In this document: in pieces, positions 36,101 to 42,507 of the stretch | Numbering within the stretch: the first letter of the stretch is position 1 | Layout of the letters: every line of letters starts with the position of its first letter | NCBI GenBank assembly: GCA_045539315.1 | Contig: JAZQFC010000046.1 | Location: 33,155 to 97,154 of the forward strand | Source: RUG11462 sp045539315 | GTDB lineage: Bacteria > Bacillota > Clostridia > Oscillospirales > Acutalibacteraceae | Direction of reading: 5' to 3' | DNA length: 64,000 nt | The notes under the pieces: model-generated | What the model was told of the DNA's origin: nothing | Databases searched by the model: none | What the model saw: only the letters and a program-made list of their open reading frames with translations | Position numbers and translations under genes: made by a program

Positions 36101-36451
36101 TATTATTTCCCACACCAAGCATTGCTTGGAGATGGTTCTGCATTTGTTTTTGAAGAAGCAAAAGCGGAATTAGATGCTGCATTTGATTTAATTCAAACAT
36201 CGCTCGTAGATAAAGGTTATGCTATAATGATAAATGAAACTGCTTGTTCAGATGTTGGAACAACATTAGCAGATAGAGAAAAATGGGCTTCTTATGTGTT
36301 CGCAAAAGCAACCGAAATGGACATTCCAATGTATTGGTGGGATAATGGATTTATTCTTCGACTTTTTGATAGAAGCGAAGCGCCATATAATCCTGTTTAC
36401 CCAACAATTATAGAAGCAATTATGAATGCAACTGCTTCAAGAGTAAAATAA
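33185..36451 (+). CDS. Secreted modular GH5 endoglucanase-type enzyme
   Basis: The 1088-residue exported enzyme probably cleaves a beta-glucan or related plant polymer. Order: signal peptide (1-25); module A copy 1 (about 29-250); a linker of about 22 Thr residues; module A copy 2 (about 295-510); a small beta-segment (KTFKVTIDGVSTSVLEGKNY); module B (about 575-730, GIRFLTTVDAQTLE and AREFVGRGYVKV); and a GH5 catalytic domain (about 750-1088). The catalytic acid/base is E897 (EGYNEVL) and the nucleophile is E1018 (MINETACS). The usual GWNLGNTLD start motif is changed to GINTGRSLDCM. HSHNEFNWLY-like and YYFPHQ segments support the fold. There is no dockerin and no sortase motif. It is paralogous to the 408-residue protein upstream. 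Confidence 0.85.
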   Translation: MKKTISLLLSVVLILSALPIMLASSDVEGQWNVMYNWEQYSSKNEFPELYNVGVSNVRNVNGKYVDFTNYAGIATVTNATNYPLAQTNRLEGSVKAFNFQQNDLHTVAGADAYDKAAKIKLDTTKMAQASDLRFYMCYEVEKDKDGNLVNQVIGIKLKNGEVRFQNGWNDKDENGETMNSKYCQKWNWYSFVGKSYKLCSDTSNILEITEENVKDITEIVVWNRVNTEEIQSGSRRNYTYFDNIEYLVGENVGEEETTASTSATTTTTTTTTTTTTTTTTTTTTTVVEPSVPTEDSWAVMYDWEEYTSASQIADFVKTGTPDQASYQTKLKMATITNAASYPEAQTNPLGGSTSAIMFEQNALHSITGTGAYARAEKILVDTTAMSNAKDLRFYMCYKYPTGKSGIINQVIGIKLKNGEVRFQNGWNDTDANGETMSSRYGEKWNWYNFVGKTFKLCTDTSNIIEITEENVKDIEEILFWNRANTADWSWDTNRTFVDNVEYLTDAKTFKVTIDGVSTSVLEGKNYKFPVSSADGFVAYTDGEICYDEGDAIVVNGDLSFETIAIGKISMIKGAQFRLGEKNGIRFLTTVDAQTLESVAAKYGATIQKGTIIAPRDSVSGDFVYSSNVADVIYDSDIYYAENTFVGSIVNIKESNAYNQESGNIAREFVGRGYVKVTIGDFEKIIYASYDNSNIKNNTRSLAYLAYCLQNDTENAQLYEEFKTMVDKWAAFYKGADYNALFDLSAKEYLSNIRVGINTGRSLDCMINKSGDTYTVEDLKAQEQKYDFINPTDVELIRSFKAQGFNAVRMPVTWSEAIGPGPDYIVSDILMDRVQEVVDIILAEDMYCILNSHNEFNWLYTRNSDLDGMHAKFKALWKQIAERFKDYDGRLIFEGYNEVLKLPEDWTAKSASDYAQVNLLAQEFVDTVRATGGNNEKRFLVVAPYGAGCYEENLSMFAMPTDTADNKLIVDVHYYFPHQALLGDGSAFVFEEAKAELDAAFDLIQTSLVDKGYAIMINETACSDVGTTLADREKWASYVFAKATEMDIPMYWWDNGFILRLFDRSEAPYNPVYPTIIEAIMNATASRVK
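33974..34039 (+). repeat. Threonine-codon linker tract
   Basis: Twenty-two consecutive ACN codons, mixing ACA, ACC and ACT, encode the Thr linker between the two A modules. The varied codons suggest selection for the peptide rather than simple slippage. O-glycosylated Thr linkers are usual in clostridial cellulases. Confidence 0.9.
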
Positions 36452-36458
36452 AACTTAA

Positions 36459-36487
36459 AAAACCACTCGAAAGAGTGGTTTTGTTTT
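36459..36487 (+). terminator. Terminator after the GH5 gene
   Basis: The stem AAAACCACTC/GAGTGGTTTT with a GAAA loop and T-rich tail nearly copies the terminator at 30702-30729, including the flanking ACTTAAAAA. Confidence 0.9.
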
Positions 36488-36550
36488 TCTTTCGGCGATT
36501 CCTACGGCACCGCCCGTCATTCTGAACGCACGTGAAGAATCTTTTAAGGC

Positions 36551-36576
36551 GGACAGTCGAGGACGCCTGTCCCTAC
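36551..36576 (-). repeat. REP-like hairpin with GTAG foot
   Basis: On the minus strand GTAG is followed directly by the stem GGACAG/CTGTCC with a 10-nt loop. A tetranucleotide GTAG at the foot of a hairpin is the recognition pattern of REP-associated tyrosine transposases; one such gene lies at 63024. Confidence 0.55.
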
Positions 36577-36710
36577 GAAAACAAAGAATTTTTTTAATCC
36601 ATCGCCAAAGGCGATACATACAGAGCCTTCCCTTGGGGGAAGGTGGATTTGCCGAAGGCAAAGACGGATGAGGGACTAAACAACCCCTCCCCTTGACAGG
36701 GGAGGCATTC

Positions 36711-36735
36711 GGGAGGAGCAGAGCCCCTCCCCTAC
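36711..36735 (-). repeat. REP-like hairpin with GTAG foot
   Basis: On the minus strand GTAG is followed directly by the stem GGGAGG/CCTCCC with a 9-nt loop, the same design as the element at 36551-36576 in the same orientation. Confidence 0.5.
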
Positions 36736-36861
36736 GATAGAATATAATATTTATTGTTGCTTTTTTTGTTTTTTTGTGGTTTGAAAATGGGCATTGAAGC
36801 AAATAATTGTGTAAACAATTTTGATTATGCTAAAATGGATGAATAATTCAGTATTATAAAC

Positions 36862-36895
36862 AAAAAGACGAGGTTTTTAAACCTCGTCTTTTTTT
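36862..36895 (-). terminator. Terminator of the ACT-hom-lysC operon
   Basis: A perfect 15-bp stem AAAAAGACGAGGTTT/AAACCTCGTCTTTTT lies 28 nt after the aspartate kinase stop codon, with a U-rich tail on the minus strand. Confidence 0.9.
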
Positions 36896-36922
36896 GAAAT
36901 TTGTTTATTTTTGTTTTTACTT

Positions 36923-38239
36923 TTAATTAAAAAACTCATCGTAAATTGAAACTAATGCATCTTCGAATTGTTCTTCATCAACACCGATTATGATATTAAG
37001 TTCTGATGAACCTTGGTCAAGCATACGAATGTTGATATTTTTGTTTGCGATAGCAGTAAGCACTCTAGCGGCAGTACCTGTTGCTTTTCTCATACCAACA
37101 CCAACAACTGCGATAAGCGCTAAATTGTCTTCAAAAGAAATGCTATCTGCAAGTGTCTCTTTTTTAATTGAATAAAGCAAATCTTGTTTTTTAGGCTCAA
37201 GCGCTTTTGAATCAATTACAACCGACATTGTATCAATACCAGATGGCAAATGTTCAAAACAAAGTTTTTCTCTCTCAAGAACTGATAAAACTTTTTTACC
37301 AAAACCGATTTCGGCATTCATCATTGCTTTTTCAATGTTGATAATTGAAAAACCTTTTTTACCTGCGATACCTGTGATATTTGGAGTATCTTCATCAACT
37401 ATCATATCTGAAACAATCATAGTACCAGGTGCTGCAGGGTTATTTGTGTTTCTAATATTTATTGGGATACCTGCTTGATGCACAGGGAAGATAGCGTCTT
37501 CATGCAAAACAGTAGCGCCCATATATGATAACTCACGAAGTTCAGAATAAGTAATTCTTTTAATGATTTTTGCATTTTTAATAATTCTAGGGTCTGTTAC
37601 CAAAAATCCGTCAACATCGGTCCAGTTTTCATAAAGGTCTGCGCTCATAGCACGAGCAACGAGCGAACCTGTAATATCAGAGCCACCACGAGAGAAAGTT
37701 TTAATAGTACCGTTTGGCATTCTGCCATAAAAACCAGGCACAACTGCTCTGTCATAGTGTGATAAATGCTCTTTGGTTTTTTCAAAAGTAAAATCAGAGT
37801 TAAAACTGCCTGTTTCATTAAAACGAATGCATTTTGCAGCGTCCATAAAATGATAACCGATAAGTTTTGCCAAAATCATACCTGAAAGGTATTCACCACG
37901 AGAAGCGGCATAATCTCTACCTGCATTTGATTCAAGCGAAACTTTGATTTTTTCATATTCTTCAGATAAATCTATATCAAGACCGAGTTCTGCAATAATA
38001 CCGTCATATCTGTCAGTAATTTGTTTGAGAACAGGCAAAAAGTCTTCGCCTTCGTTTGATAAATCATATGCGTGATAAAGCATATCAGTGATTTTAATAT
38101 CGTCATCAAAACGTTTGCCAGGAGCAGAAGGAACAATGTATCTTCTGTCAGGATTTTCTTTTATAATTTGCGCAACCTTTCTGAATTGGTTGGCATCGGC
38201 AAGTGAAGAACCGCCGAATTTTGCTACTACTAAAGCCAT
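36923..38239 (-). CDS. lysC: Aspartate kinase
   Basis: Phosphorylates aspartate, the first step to Thr, Met, Lys and Ile. The 438-residue product is monofunctional. It has an N-terminal amino-acid kinase fold (VAKFGGSSLADANQFRKV, GGSDITGSLVA and NWTDVDGFLVTDPRI) and two C-terminal ACT domains (from about 295 and 370, with NITGIAGKKGFSIINIEKA and GVGMRKATGTAARVLTAIAN) that bind an end-product inhibitor. AAGGAAG precedes the ATG. It is the third gene after the ACT protein and homoserine dehydrogenase, so the threonine branch is its likely main use. The allosteric effector cannot be named. Confidence 0.94.
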   Translation of the reverse strand: MALVVAKFGGSSLADANQFRKVAQIIKENPDRRYIVPSAPGKRFDDDIKITDMLYHAYDLSNEGEDFLPVLKQITDRYDGIIAELGLDIDLSEEYEKIKVSLESNAGRDYAASRGEYLSGMILAKLIGYHFMDAAKCIRFNETGSFNSDFTFEKTKEHLSHYDRAVVPGFYGRMPNGTIKTFSRGGSDITGSLVARAMSADLYENWTDVDGFLVTDPRIIKNAKIIKRITYSELRELSYMGATVLHEDAIFPVHQAGIPINIRNTNNPAAPGTMIVSDMIVDEDTPNITGIAGKKGFSIINIEKAMMNAEIGFGKKVLSVLEREKLCFEHLPSGIDTMSVVIDSKALEPKKQDLLYSIKKETLADSISFEDNLALIAVVGVGMRKATGTAARVLTAIANKNINIRMLDQGSSELNIIIGVDEEQFEDALVSIYDEFFN

Positions 38240-38287
38240 TTTTAATTCTTCCTTATCTAAAAATTTCTTAAAATATTACTTAAATTA

Positions 38288-39508
38288 TTATATGTCTAAT
38301 ACTCTGATTTTTGACAATACTTCTCCGTTTACAAGCGAAATAAGGTTGTCAAACGCTTTTTCTTTCATAGCGTCAGTAATAAATGCGATTTCATCTTTAT
38401 TTGCATTAGCGTTTGTTAAGAATTTAACCTTGCCAAATGCTTTTTCAACATCTTCCTTGTCTGCATTCATTCTTACATACATAGCAACTGTGTCTTGCTT
38501 GTAATCTTCAACATAATCAGGCTCGCCATCGGTCCAAGAAATATATTTTCTTGAATTAAGATGTTTTGCACAGTCAATAACATCGGCAACTACTGCAGAA
38601 GCAGTTGGAAGTTTGCCTGCGCCTCTACCATAGAAAACAACATCGCCAATTGCGTCACCACGCACCATAACTGCGTTGTAAACATCATCAACAGTTGCAA
38701 GTTGACTATGAGATGAGATAACTGCAGGATAAACTGTTGCATAAACTTTATCTTCAGAAATTCTTGCAGTTTTACCGATAAGTTTTATTACCATACCTGC
38801 GGATTCGCAAAAAGCAACATCAGCAAGGTCGATTTTGGTAATACCCTCTGTGTAAACTTGTTCAGGATAAACGTGTTTGCCGAAAGAGAGCGCAGATAAA
38901 ATACAAATTTTTCTACAAGCGTCATGACCTTCAACGTCAGCGGTTGGGTCTTTTTCAGCATAGCCGAGTTCCTGCGCAGTTTTAAGCGCATCTGCAAAAG
39001 AAACGCCGGAATGAATCATTTGAGTTAAGATATAGTTTGTAGTACCGTTTAAGATACCATAAATCTCGCAAATTTCGTTTGCAGCAAGACATTGAGTAAT
39101 AGGTCTGATAATTGGAATACCACCGCCAACAGATGCTTCAAACAAGAAGTTAACATTATTTTCTTTAGCGATTTTAATAAGTTCATCGCCCTTTGTTGCA
39201 ACTAATTCTTTGTTAGAAGTAGCAACAGATTTGCCTTTGAGCAAACAACTTTTAACAAATTCATAAGCAGGTTTAACACCGCCCATTGTTTCAACAACGA
39301 TTTTAACTTCATCATCATTTAAAATCTCATTAAAATCTTTTGTCATTAAATGCTCATAAGGGTCGCCAGGGAAATCTCTTAAATCAAGAATATGAGCAAT
39401 TTCAAGATTCATACCTGCTTTTTTCTGAATTGATTCGTGGTTTTTATAAAAAACTTCTACCACGCCTGAGCCTACAACACCGTAGCCCATAACAGCAACT
39501 TTTACCAT
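38288..39508 (-). CDS. hom: Homoserine dehydrogenase
   Basis: Reduces aspartate semialdehyde to homoserine for Thr and Met synthesis. The 406-residue product has the Rossmann motif GYGVVGSGVVEVF, ATSNKELVATKG, GGGIPIIRPI and the catalytic segment GYAEKDPTADVEGHDACRKI (Glu/Asp/Lys site). A C-terminal ACT domain (about 330-406) gives feedback control. The ATG at 39508 is chosen because AAAGGA stands upstream; it lies 14 nt after the ACT-protein stop. The layout matches the Bacillus-type enzyme. Confidence 0.95.
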   Translation of the reverse strand: MVKVAVMGYGVVGSGVVEVFYKNHESIQKKAGMNLEIAHILDLRDFPGDPYEHLMTKDFNEILNDDEVKIVVETMGGVKPAYEFVKSCLLKGKSVATSNKELVATKGDELIKIAKENNVNFLFEASVGGGIPIIRPITQCLAANEICEIYGILNGTTNYILTQMIHSGVSFADALKTAQELGYAEKDPTADVEGHDACRKICILSALSFGKHVYPEQVYTEGITKIDLADVAFCESAGMVIKLIGKTARISEDKVYATVYPAVISSHSQLATVDDVYNAVMVRGDAIGDVVFYGRGAGKLPTASAVVADVIDCAKHLNSRKYISWTDGEPDYVEDYKQDTVAMYVRMNADKEDVEKAFGKVKFLTNANANKDEIAFITDAMKEKAFDNLISLVNGEVLSKIRVLDI

Positions 39509-39522
39509 TACACTTTTTCCTT

Positions 39523-39960
39523 TCATTCTCCAAATACTTGATGAACGGATTTAACTCCGTTGATATTACTTAATTGACCGATTAACCCATTTACCGAAAA
39601 GTCAGGGTTTGAAACTTTAAAAGATACAGAAACCGGCGCGCGCCTTCCGGAAGGAATGTTTTGATTAACCGTTAAAATATTTGCGCCGCTTTCATATAAA
39701 ACAGACATAAAGTTTGATAAAATACCAGCCCTGTCAGTTAACACAGCGTGCAAAGTGAACACTTTTCCGCTTGTATCATCATAAGTAAAGATATGGTCTT
39801 TGTATTTATAATAAGCGCTTCTTGAAATGCCGATTTTCTTACAAGCAATACTTGCAGAAGTTTCATTCCCATCTGAAAGACTTTGCTTTACTTTTAAAAC
39901 TTTTTTAAAAACATCAGGCAAAACTTTAGAGTCTATTATAAACTTTTGATTTTCGCTCAA
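39523..39960 (-). CDS. ACT domain protein (UPF0735 / PheB-like)
   Basis: A small regulatory protein of 145 residues. The N-terminal half (about 1-65, including SIACKKIGISRSAYYKYKDH) looks like a DNA-binding helix-turn-helix. The C-terminal ACT domain (about 70-145, FTLHAVLTDRAGILSNFMSV) probably binds an amino acid. This UPF0735 family is often beside homoserine dehydrogenase in Firmicutes, as here. The start is TTG at 39960, backed by a strong AGGAGGTGG site about 6 nt upstream and the absence of a suitable ATG. It is probably a regulator or allosteric partner for the operon; that is inference. Confidence 0.88.
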   Translation of the reverse strand: MSENQKFIIDSKVLPDVFKKVLKVKQSLSDGNETSASIACKKIGISRSAYYKYKDHIFTYDDTSGKVFTLHAVLTDRAGILSNFMSVLYESGANILTVNQNIPSGRRAPVSVSFKVSNPDFSVNGLIGQLSNINGVKSVHQVFGE

Positions 39961-39964
39961 AACT

Positions 39965-39981
39965 GTCCACCTCCTATGGAC
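39965..39981 (-). promoter_or_regulatory. Hairpin that displays the Shine-Dalgarno in its loop
   Basis: On the minus strand GTCCA-TAGGAGG-TGGAC forms a 5-bp stem whose 7-nt loop is the SD of the TTG-started ACT gene. It may help or tune initiation at a weak start codon. Confidence 0.4.
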
Positions 39982-40001
39982 TGTGTTTTTGTGATAGAAA
40001 C

Positions 40002-40030
40002 ACTATACCAAAATTCACATAAGATTTCAA
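40002..40030 (-). promoter_or_regulatory. Promoter of the ACT-hom-lysC operon
   Basis: On the minus strand TTGAAA (40030-40025), a 17-nt spacer and TATAGT (40007-40002) stand about 35 nt before the SD. Confidence 0.7.
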
Positions 40031-40205
40031 GGCTTTTTTAAAATAATTTAATATTTTTATTAAATTGTACAAAAAACGCGTGAAAAACCTTAAAATAATA
40101 GGCAAATACAAGCATAAAATATTGGTATTAATTAAATAAGCAAAAAAATATTGAAAATTAATGTAAAATGTTATATAATGTATGAGATAATGTGTATAAT
40201 GCGCC

Positions 40206-40286
40206 AATTGTGTGTGTAAGTAAATTTGCGTATCACATTTATATCAAAATTCACACTTATAATCGAATTGTGTATTTAGGTAAACT
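40206..40286 (+). promoter_or_regulatory. Pair of 21-bp direct repeats upstream of the response regulator
   Basis: AATTGTGTGTGTAAGTAAATT (40206-40226, split here as AATTGTGTGTG + TAAGTAAATT) and a second copy at 40266-40286 match at 17 of 21 positions and start exactly 60 bp apart. They sit in the 352-bp gene-free region 39961-40312 between divergent operons; the rest of that region is AT-rich with nothing else recognisable. They could bind the response regulator. Confidence 0.45.
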
Positions 40287-40312
40287 TTTATTTATCAAAA
40301 GAGGTGTTGAAT

Positions 40313-41002
40313 ATGACACAAGTTCAATATACTGTTTTGGTTGTTGATGATGATGTTAAACTTAGAAGCACCATTTCTGATTATTTAACAGAAAGCGGCT
40401 TTTTGGTTTTTACTGCGGCAGATGGTGTTCAGGCAATTAATGTTTTTGAGCAGAAAAAAGAGGAGTTAGACCTTGTTTTGCTCGATATTATGATGCCAAA
40501 ATTAGATGGTTATGATGTTTTAAAAATTATCAGAGAAAGTTCGGATATTCCTGTAATTATGTTGTCGGCTCGTGAGCATGAGCAAGACCAGTTAAAAGGG
40601 TATGAACTCGGTGTTGATAATTATATTACAAAACCGTTTTTGTTAAGCGTTTTAAAAGAGAATATCAAGGCTTGTGTTTCAAGGGCGAATAAAACTGCAA
40701 AACCTTTGCAAAAGTTGGGTGATTTGTCTGTTGATAAAGCCAGAAGACGAGCATTTTTGAATGATAGACTTTTAGAACTTACTCCAAAAGAGTTTGATGT
40801 GCTTTGTTACTTTATGGAAAACAAGCAAAAAGTTTTAAATCGTGATGCAATTTTAGATGCAGTTTGGGGCATTGATTATTATGGCGATTTTAGAACGGTT
40901 GATACTATAATTAAACAACTCAGAAAGAAATTGGGCGATGAGTATAATTATATTCGTTCGGTTTATGGAGTAGGCTATTTCTTTGATACCACAAAGGAAT
41001 GA
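40313..41002 (+). CDS. OmpR-family response regulator
   Basis: The DNA-binding half of a two-component system, 229 residues. The receiver domain (about 8-120) has the acidic pocket VVDDD, the phosphorylated Asp in LVLLDIMMPKLDGYDVL and the conserved Lys in NYITKPF. A winged-helix output domain (about 130-225) includes LTPKEFDVLCYFMENKQKVL and DTIIKQLRKKLGDEYNYIRS. The ATG at 40313 follows GAGGTG. The kinase gene follows 4 nt after its stop. Because the acylation operon follows directly on the same strand, that operon is the natural target; this is inference. Confidence 0.93.
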   Translation: MTQVQYTVLVVDDDVKLRSTISDYLTESGFLVFTAADGVQAINVFEQKKEELDLVLLDIMMPKLDGYDVLKIIRESSDIPVIMLSAREHEQDQLKGYELGVDNYITKPFLLSVLKENIKACVSRANKTAKPLQKLGDLSVDKARRRAFLNDRLLELTPKEFDVLCYFMENKQKVLNRDAILDAVWGIDYYGDFRTVDTIIKQLRKKLGDEYNYIRSVYGVGYFFDTTKE

Positions 41003-41006
41003 TGAT

Positions 41007-42452
41007 ATGATTAAAAAACTGTCGTTAAAACTCGCAATTTATATAATGATAATATTGGTGCTTATTGTTGGTGGAATAAGTCTTTTATATGCAACCAATT
41101 CAAAAGAGTTGTATATTCAAAGCCAAGAAAAACTTATGTCCAGCGTTGTGAAAGAACTTAATAATATCGATTTTAAAAATCAGACCGATAGTATTAATGT
41201 TTTTTTGGACAAGTATTATAAGCAAACTTATGAATTGTATATTTGCGATGATGAAATAACACCTATTTTTTCTACTAAGAGAATGCTAGATGCAAATGAC
41301 ATTGTTAAAAATGTTTTTATTGATAAAATAGACGAGTTTAGCGAAGAAAATTTGCCTGTGCTCCAGATAGATGAAACAGGTAGGCACGAGCAGATTACAC
41401 TTCGCACAAAGGTAGATAATTTCGGTAGCACTTATTATGTTTACATAGAAGAAAGCCTTAAAACAAGTGATGCGGTTTTCGCTCATACAAACAGATATTT
41501 TGTTATGATGGTTGTAGGCTTTATCGTTTTGAGTGGCGTTTTGGTGTTTTTGTTGATTAATAGCACAACAAAATCTTTGCGAGAATTAAGCGATGTTGCA
41601 AACAAATTATCTGAAGGCGACTACTCGGTAAGATATAGCGGGAAAATCACTAATGATGAAGTAGGCGTGCTTGCTAAAAACTTGAATTTTATGGCAGACA
41701 CTATTGCCGAAAATGTAAATAATCTTAATAACTACAACTTTTTGCTTAAAGAAGACAACTCAAGAATGTCTGAATATGAGAATATGCGTAAGCGTGTGCT
41801 TACTAATGTTACTCACGAGTTAAAAACACCACTTGCTATTATTTCAAGTCAAATTGAGATGATGACGGTTACTAAAAGTGATGAGAAAAAGAAGTATTAT
41901 TATCAGTCTGCAATGGATGAGATTGATAAAATGAGCAAACTTATCAGCAAACTTCTTAATTTCTCTGCCGGTGAAAAAGGCATTTTTGAAAATGAGTGCG
42001 AAGAAATAGATTTAAAAGAGTTTATTGAAAAACTTTGCAAAAATAGTGAGATTTTCTTGAAATCTAAAAAGTTGAAGTTTGAAAAAGATATAAACTCTGC
42101 AAAAGTAGTGATTCCTAAAGAGCATATTGAACATATTTTTAATAATTACATTATGAATGCAGTTCAATATAGCAGTCAAAACAGTAAAATTTTTGTTGGC
42201 GTCAAACCTTTGAAAAACTGCGTAAGACTTTCTGTTTTTAATGAAGGCAGTTTTGTAAAAGAGGAGGACGGCGAAAAAATTTGGACAGATTTTTATAAAA
42301 CAAATAGCACCGGTGCAAATGATACAAACCGAGTTGGCATTGGCTTGTTTATTGTTAAAGAAATCTCGCTTATAAATCACGATAAATGTGGTTTTATCAA
42401 CCGTGACAACGGTGTTGAATTCTGGTATGATTTTTGTGAATATGATTACTGA
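41007..42452 (+). CDS. Membrane sensor histidine kinase
   Basis: The signal-sensing partner of the preceding regulator, 481 residues. Two membrane helices (about 10-32 and 162-185) enclose an about 125-residue external sensor. A HAMP linker follows (about 186-240, LRELSDVANKLSEGDYSVRY). The HisKA domain carries the phosphorylated His in NVTHELKTPLAII and the ATPase domain has NNYIMNAVQYSS (N box) and RVGIGLFIVKEI (G box). The layout resembles envelope-stress kinases that sense cell-wall damage or cationic peptides; the signal itself is unknown. The ATG at 41007 follows AAAGGA. It ends 55 nt before the MBOAT gene. Confidence 0.92.
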   Translation: MIKKLSLKLAIYIMIILVLIVGGISLLYATNSKELYIQSQEKLMSSVVKELNNIDFKNQTDSINVFLDKYYKQTYELYICDDEITPIFSTKRMLDANDIVKNVFIDKIDEFSEENLPVLQIDETGRHEQITLRTKVDNFGSTYYVYIEESLKTSDAVFAHTNRYFVMMVVGFIVLSGVLVFLLINSTTKSLRELSDVANKLSEGDYSVRYSGKITNDEVGVLAKNLNFMADTIAENVNNLNNYNFLLKEDNSRMSEYENMRKRVLTNVTHELKTPLAIISSQIEMMTVTKSDEKKKYYYQSAMDEIDKMSKLISKLLNFSAGEKGIFENECEEIDLKEFIEKLCKNSEIFLKSKKLKFEKDINSAKVVIPKEHIEHIFNNYIMNAVQYSSQNSKIFVGVKPLKNCVRLSVFNEGSFVKEEDGEKIWTDFYKTNSTGANDTNRVGIGLFIVKEISLINHDKCGFINRDNGVEFWYDFCEYDY

Positions 42453-42507
42453 TTTCAACATTTTGAATATAAAAAATAAAGATTTTTAAATCGAAAGGAA
42501 GAATGAT

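Larger units (their letters stand above)
36488..36745. repeat. Intergenic mosaic of several repeat families (part of a 471-bp gene-free stretch)
   Basis: This GC-richer block between the GH5 and aspartate kinase genes has no convincing gene. It strings together a GTCATTCTGA...GAAGAATC element (36517-36546), a hairpin with CTAC foot (36551-36576), a CCTTCCC/GGGAAGG hairpin followed by GCCGAAGGC...GACGGATGAGGG (36628-36675), and a second hairpin with CTAC foot (36711-36735) next to CCCCTCCCCTTGACAGGGGAG (around 36684-36704). Such units resemble short interspersed repeats common in gut Clostridia. From 36746 to the terminator at 36862 the sequence is AT-rich. It holds only a dyad AATTGTGTAAACAATT (36805-36820) and a 19-codon ORF without a ribosome site. 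Confidence 0.7.

Noticed and set aside
36455..36802. 115-residue minus-strand ORF in the repeat island
   Set aside because: It has no ribosome site, covers the mosaic repeats, and its Arg/Pro-rich composition comes from the repeat DNA.
36787..36846. 19-codon ORF followed by a terminator
   Set aside because: No Shine-Dalgarno site and too short to judge; mentioned only within the intergenic description.
39961..40312. Possible lysine or threonine riboswitch before the ACT-hom-lysC operon
   Set aside because: The leader between the promoter and the start is only about 35-40 nt, too short for a riboswitch.
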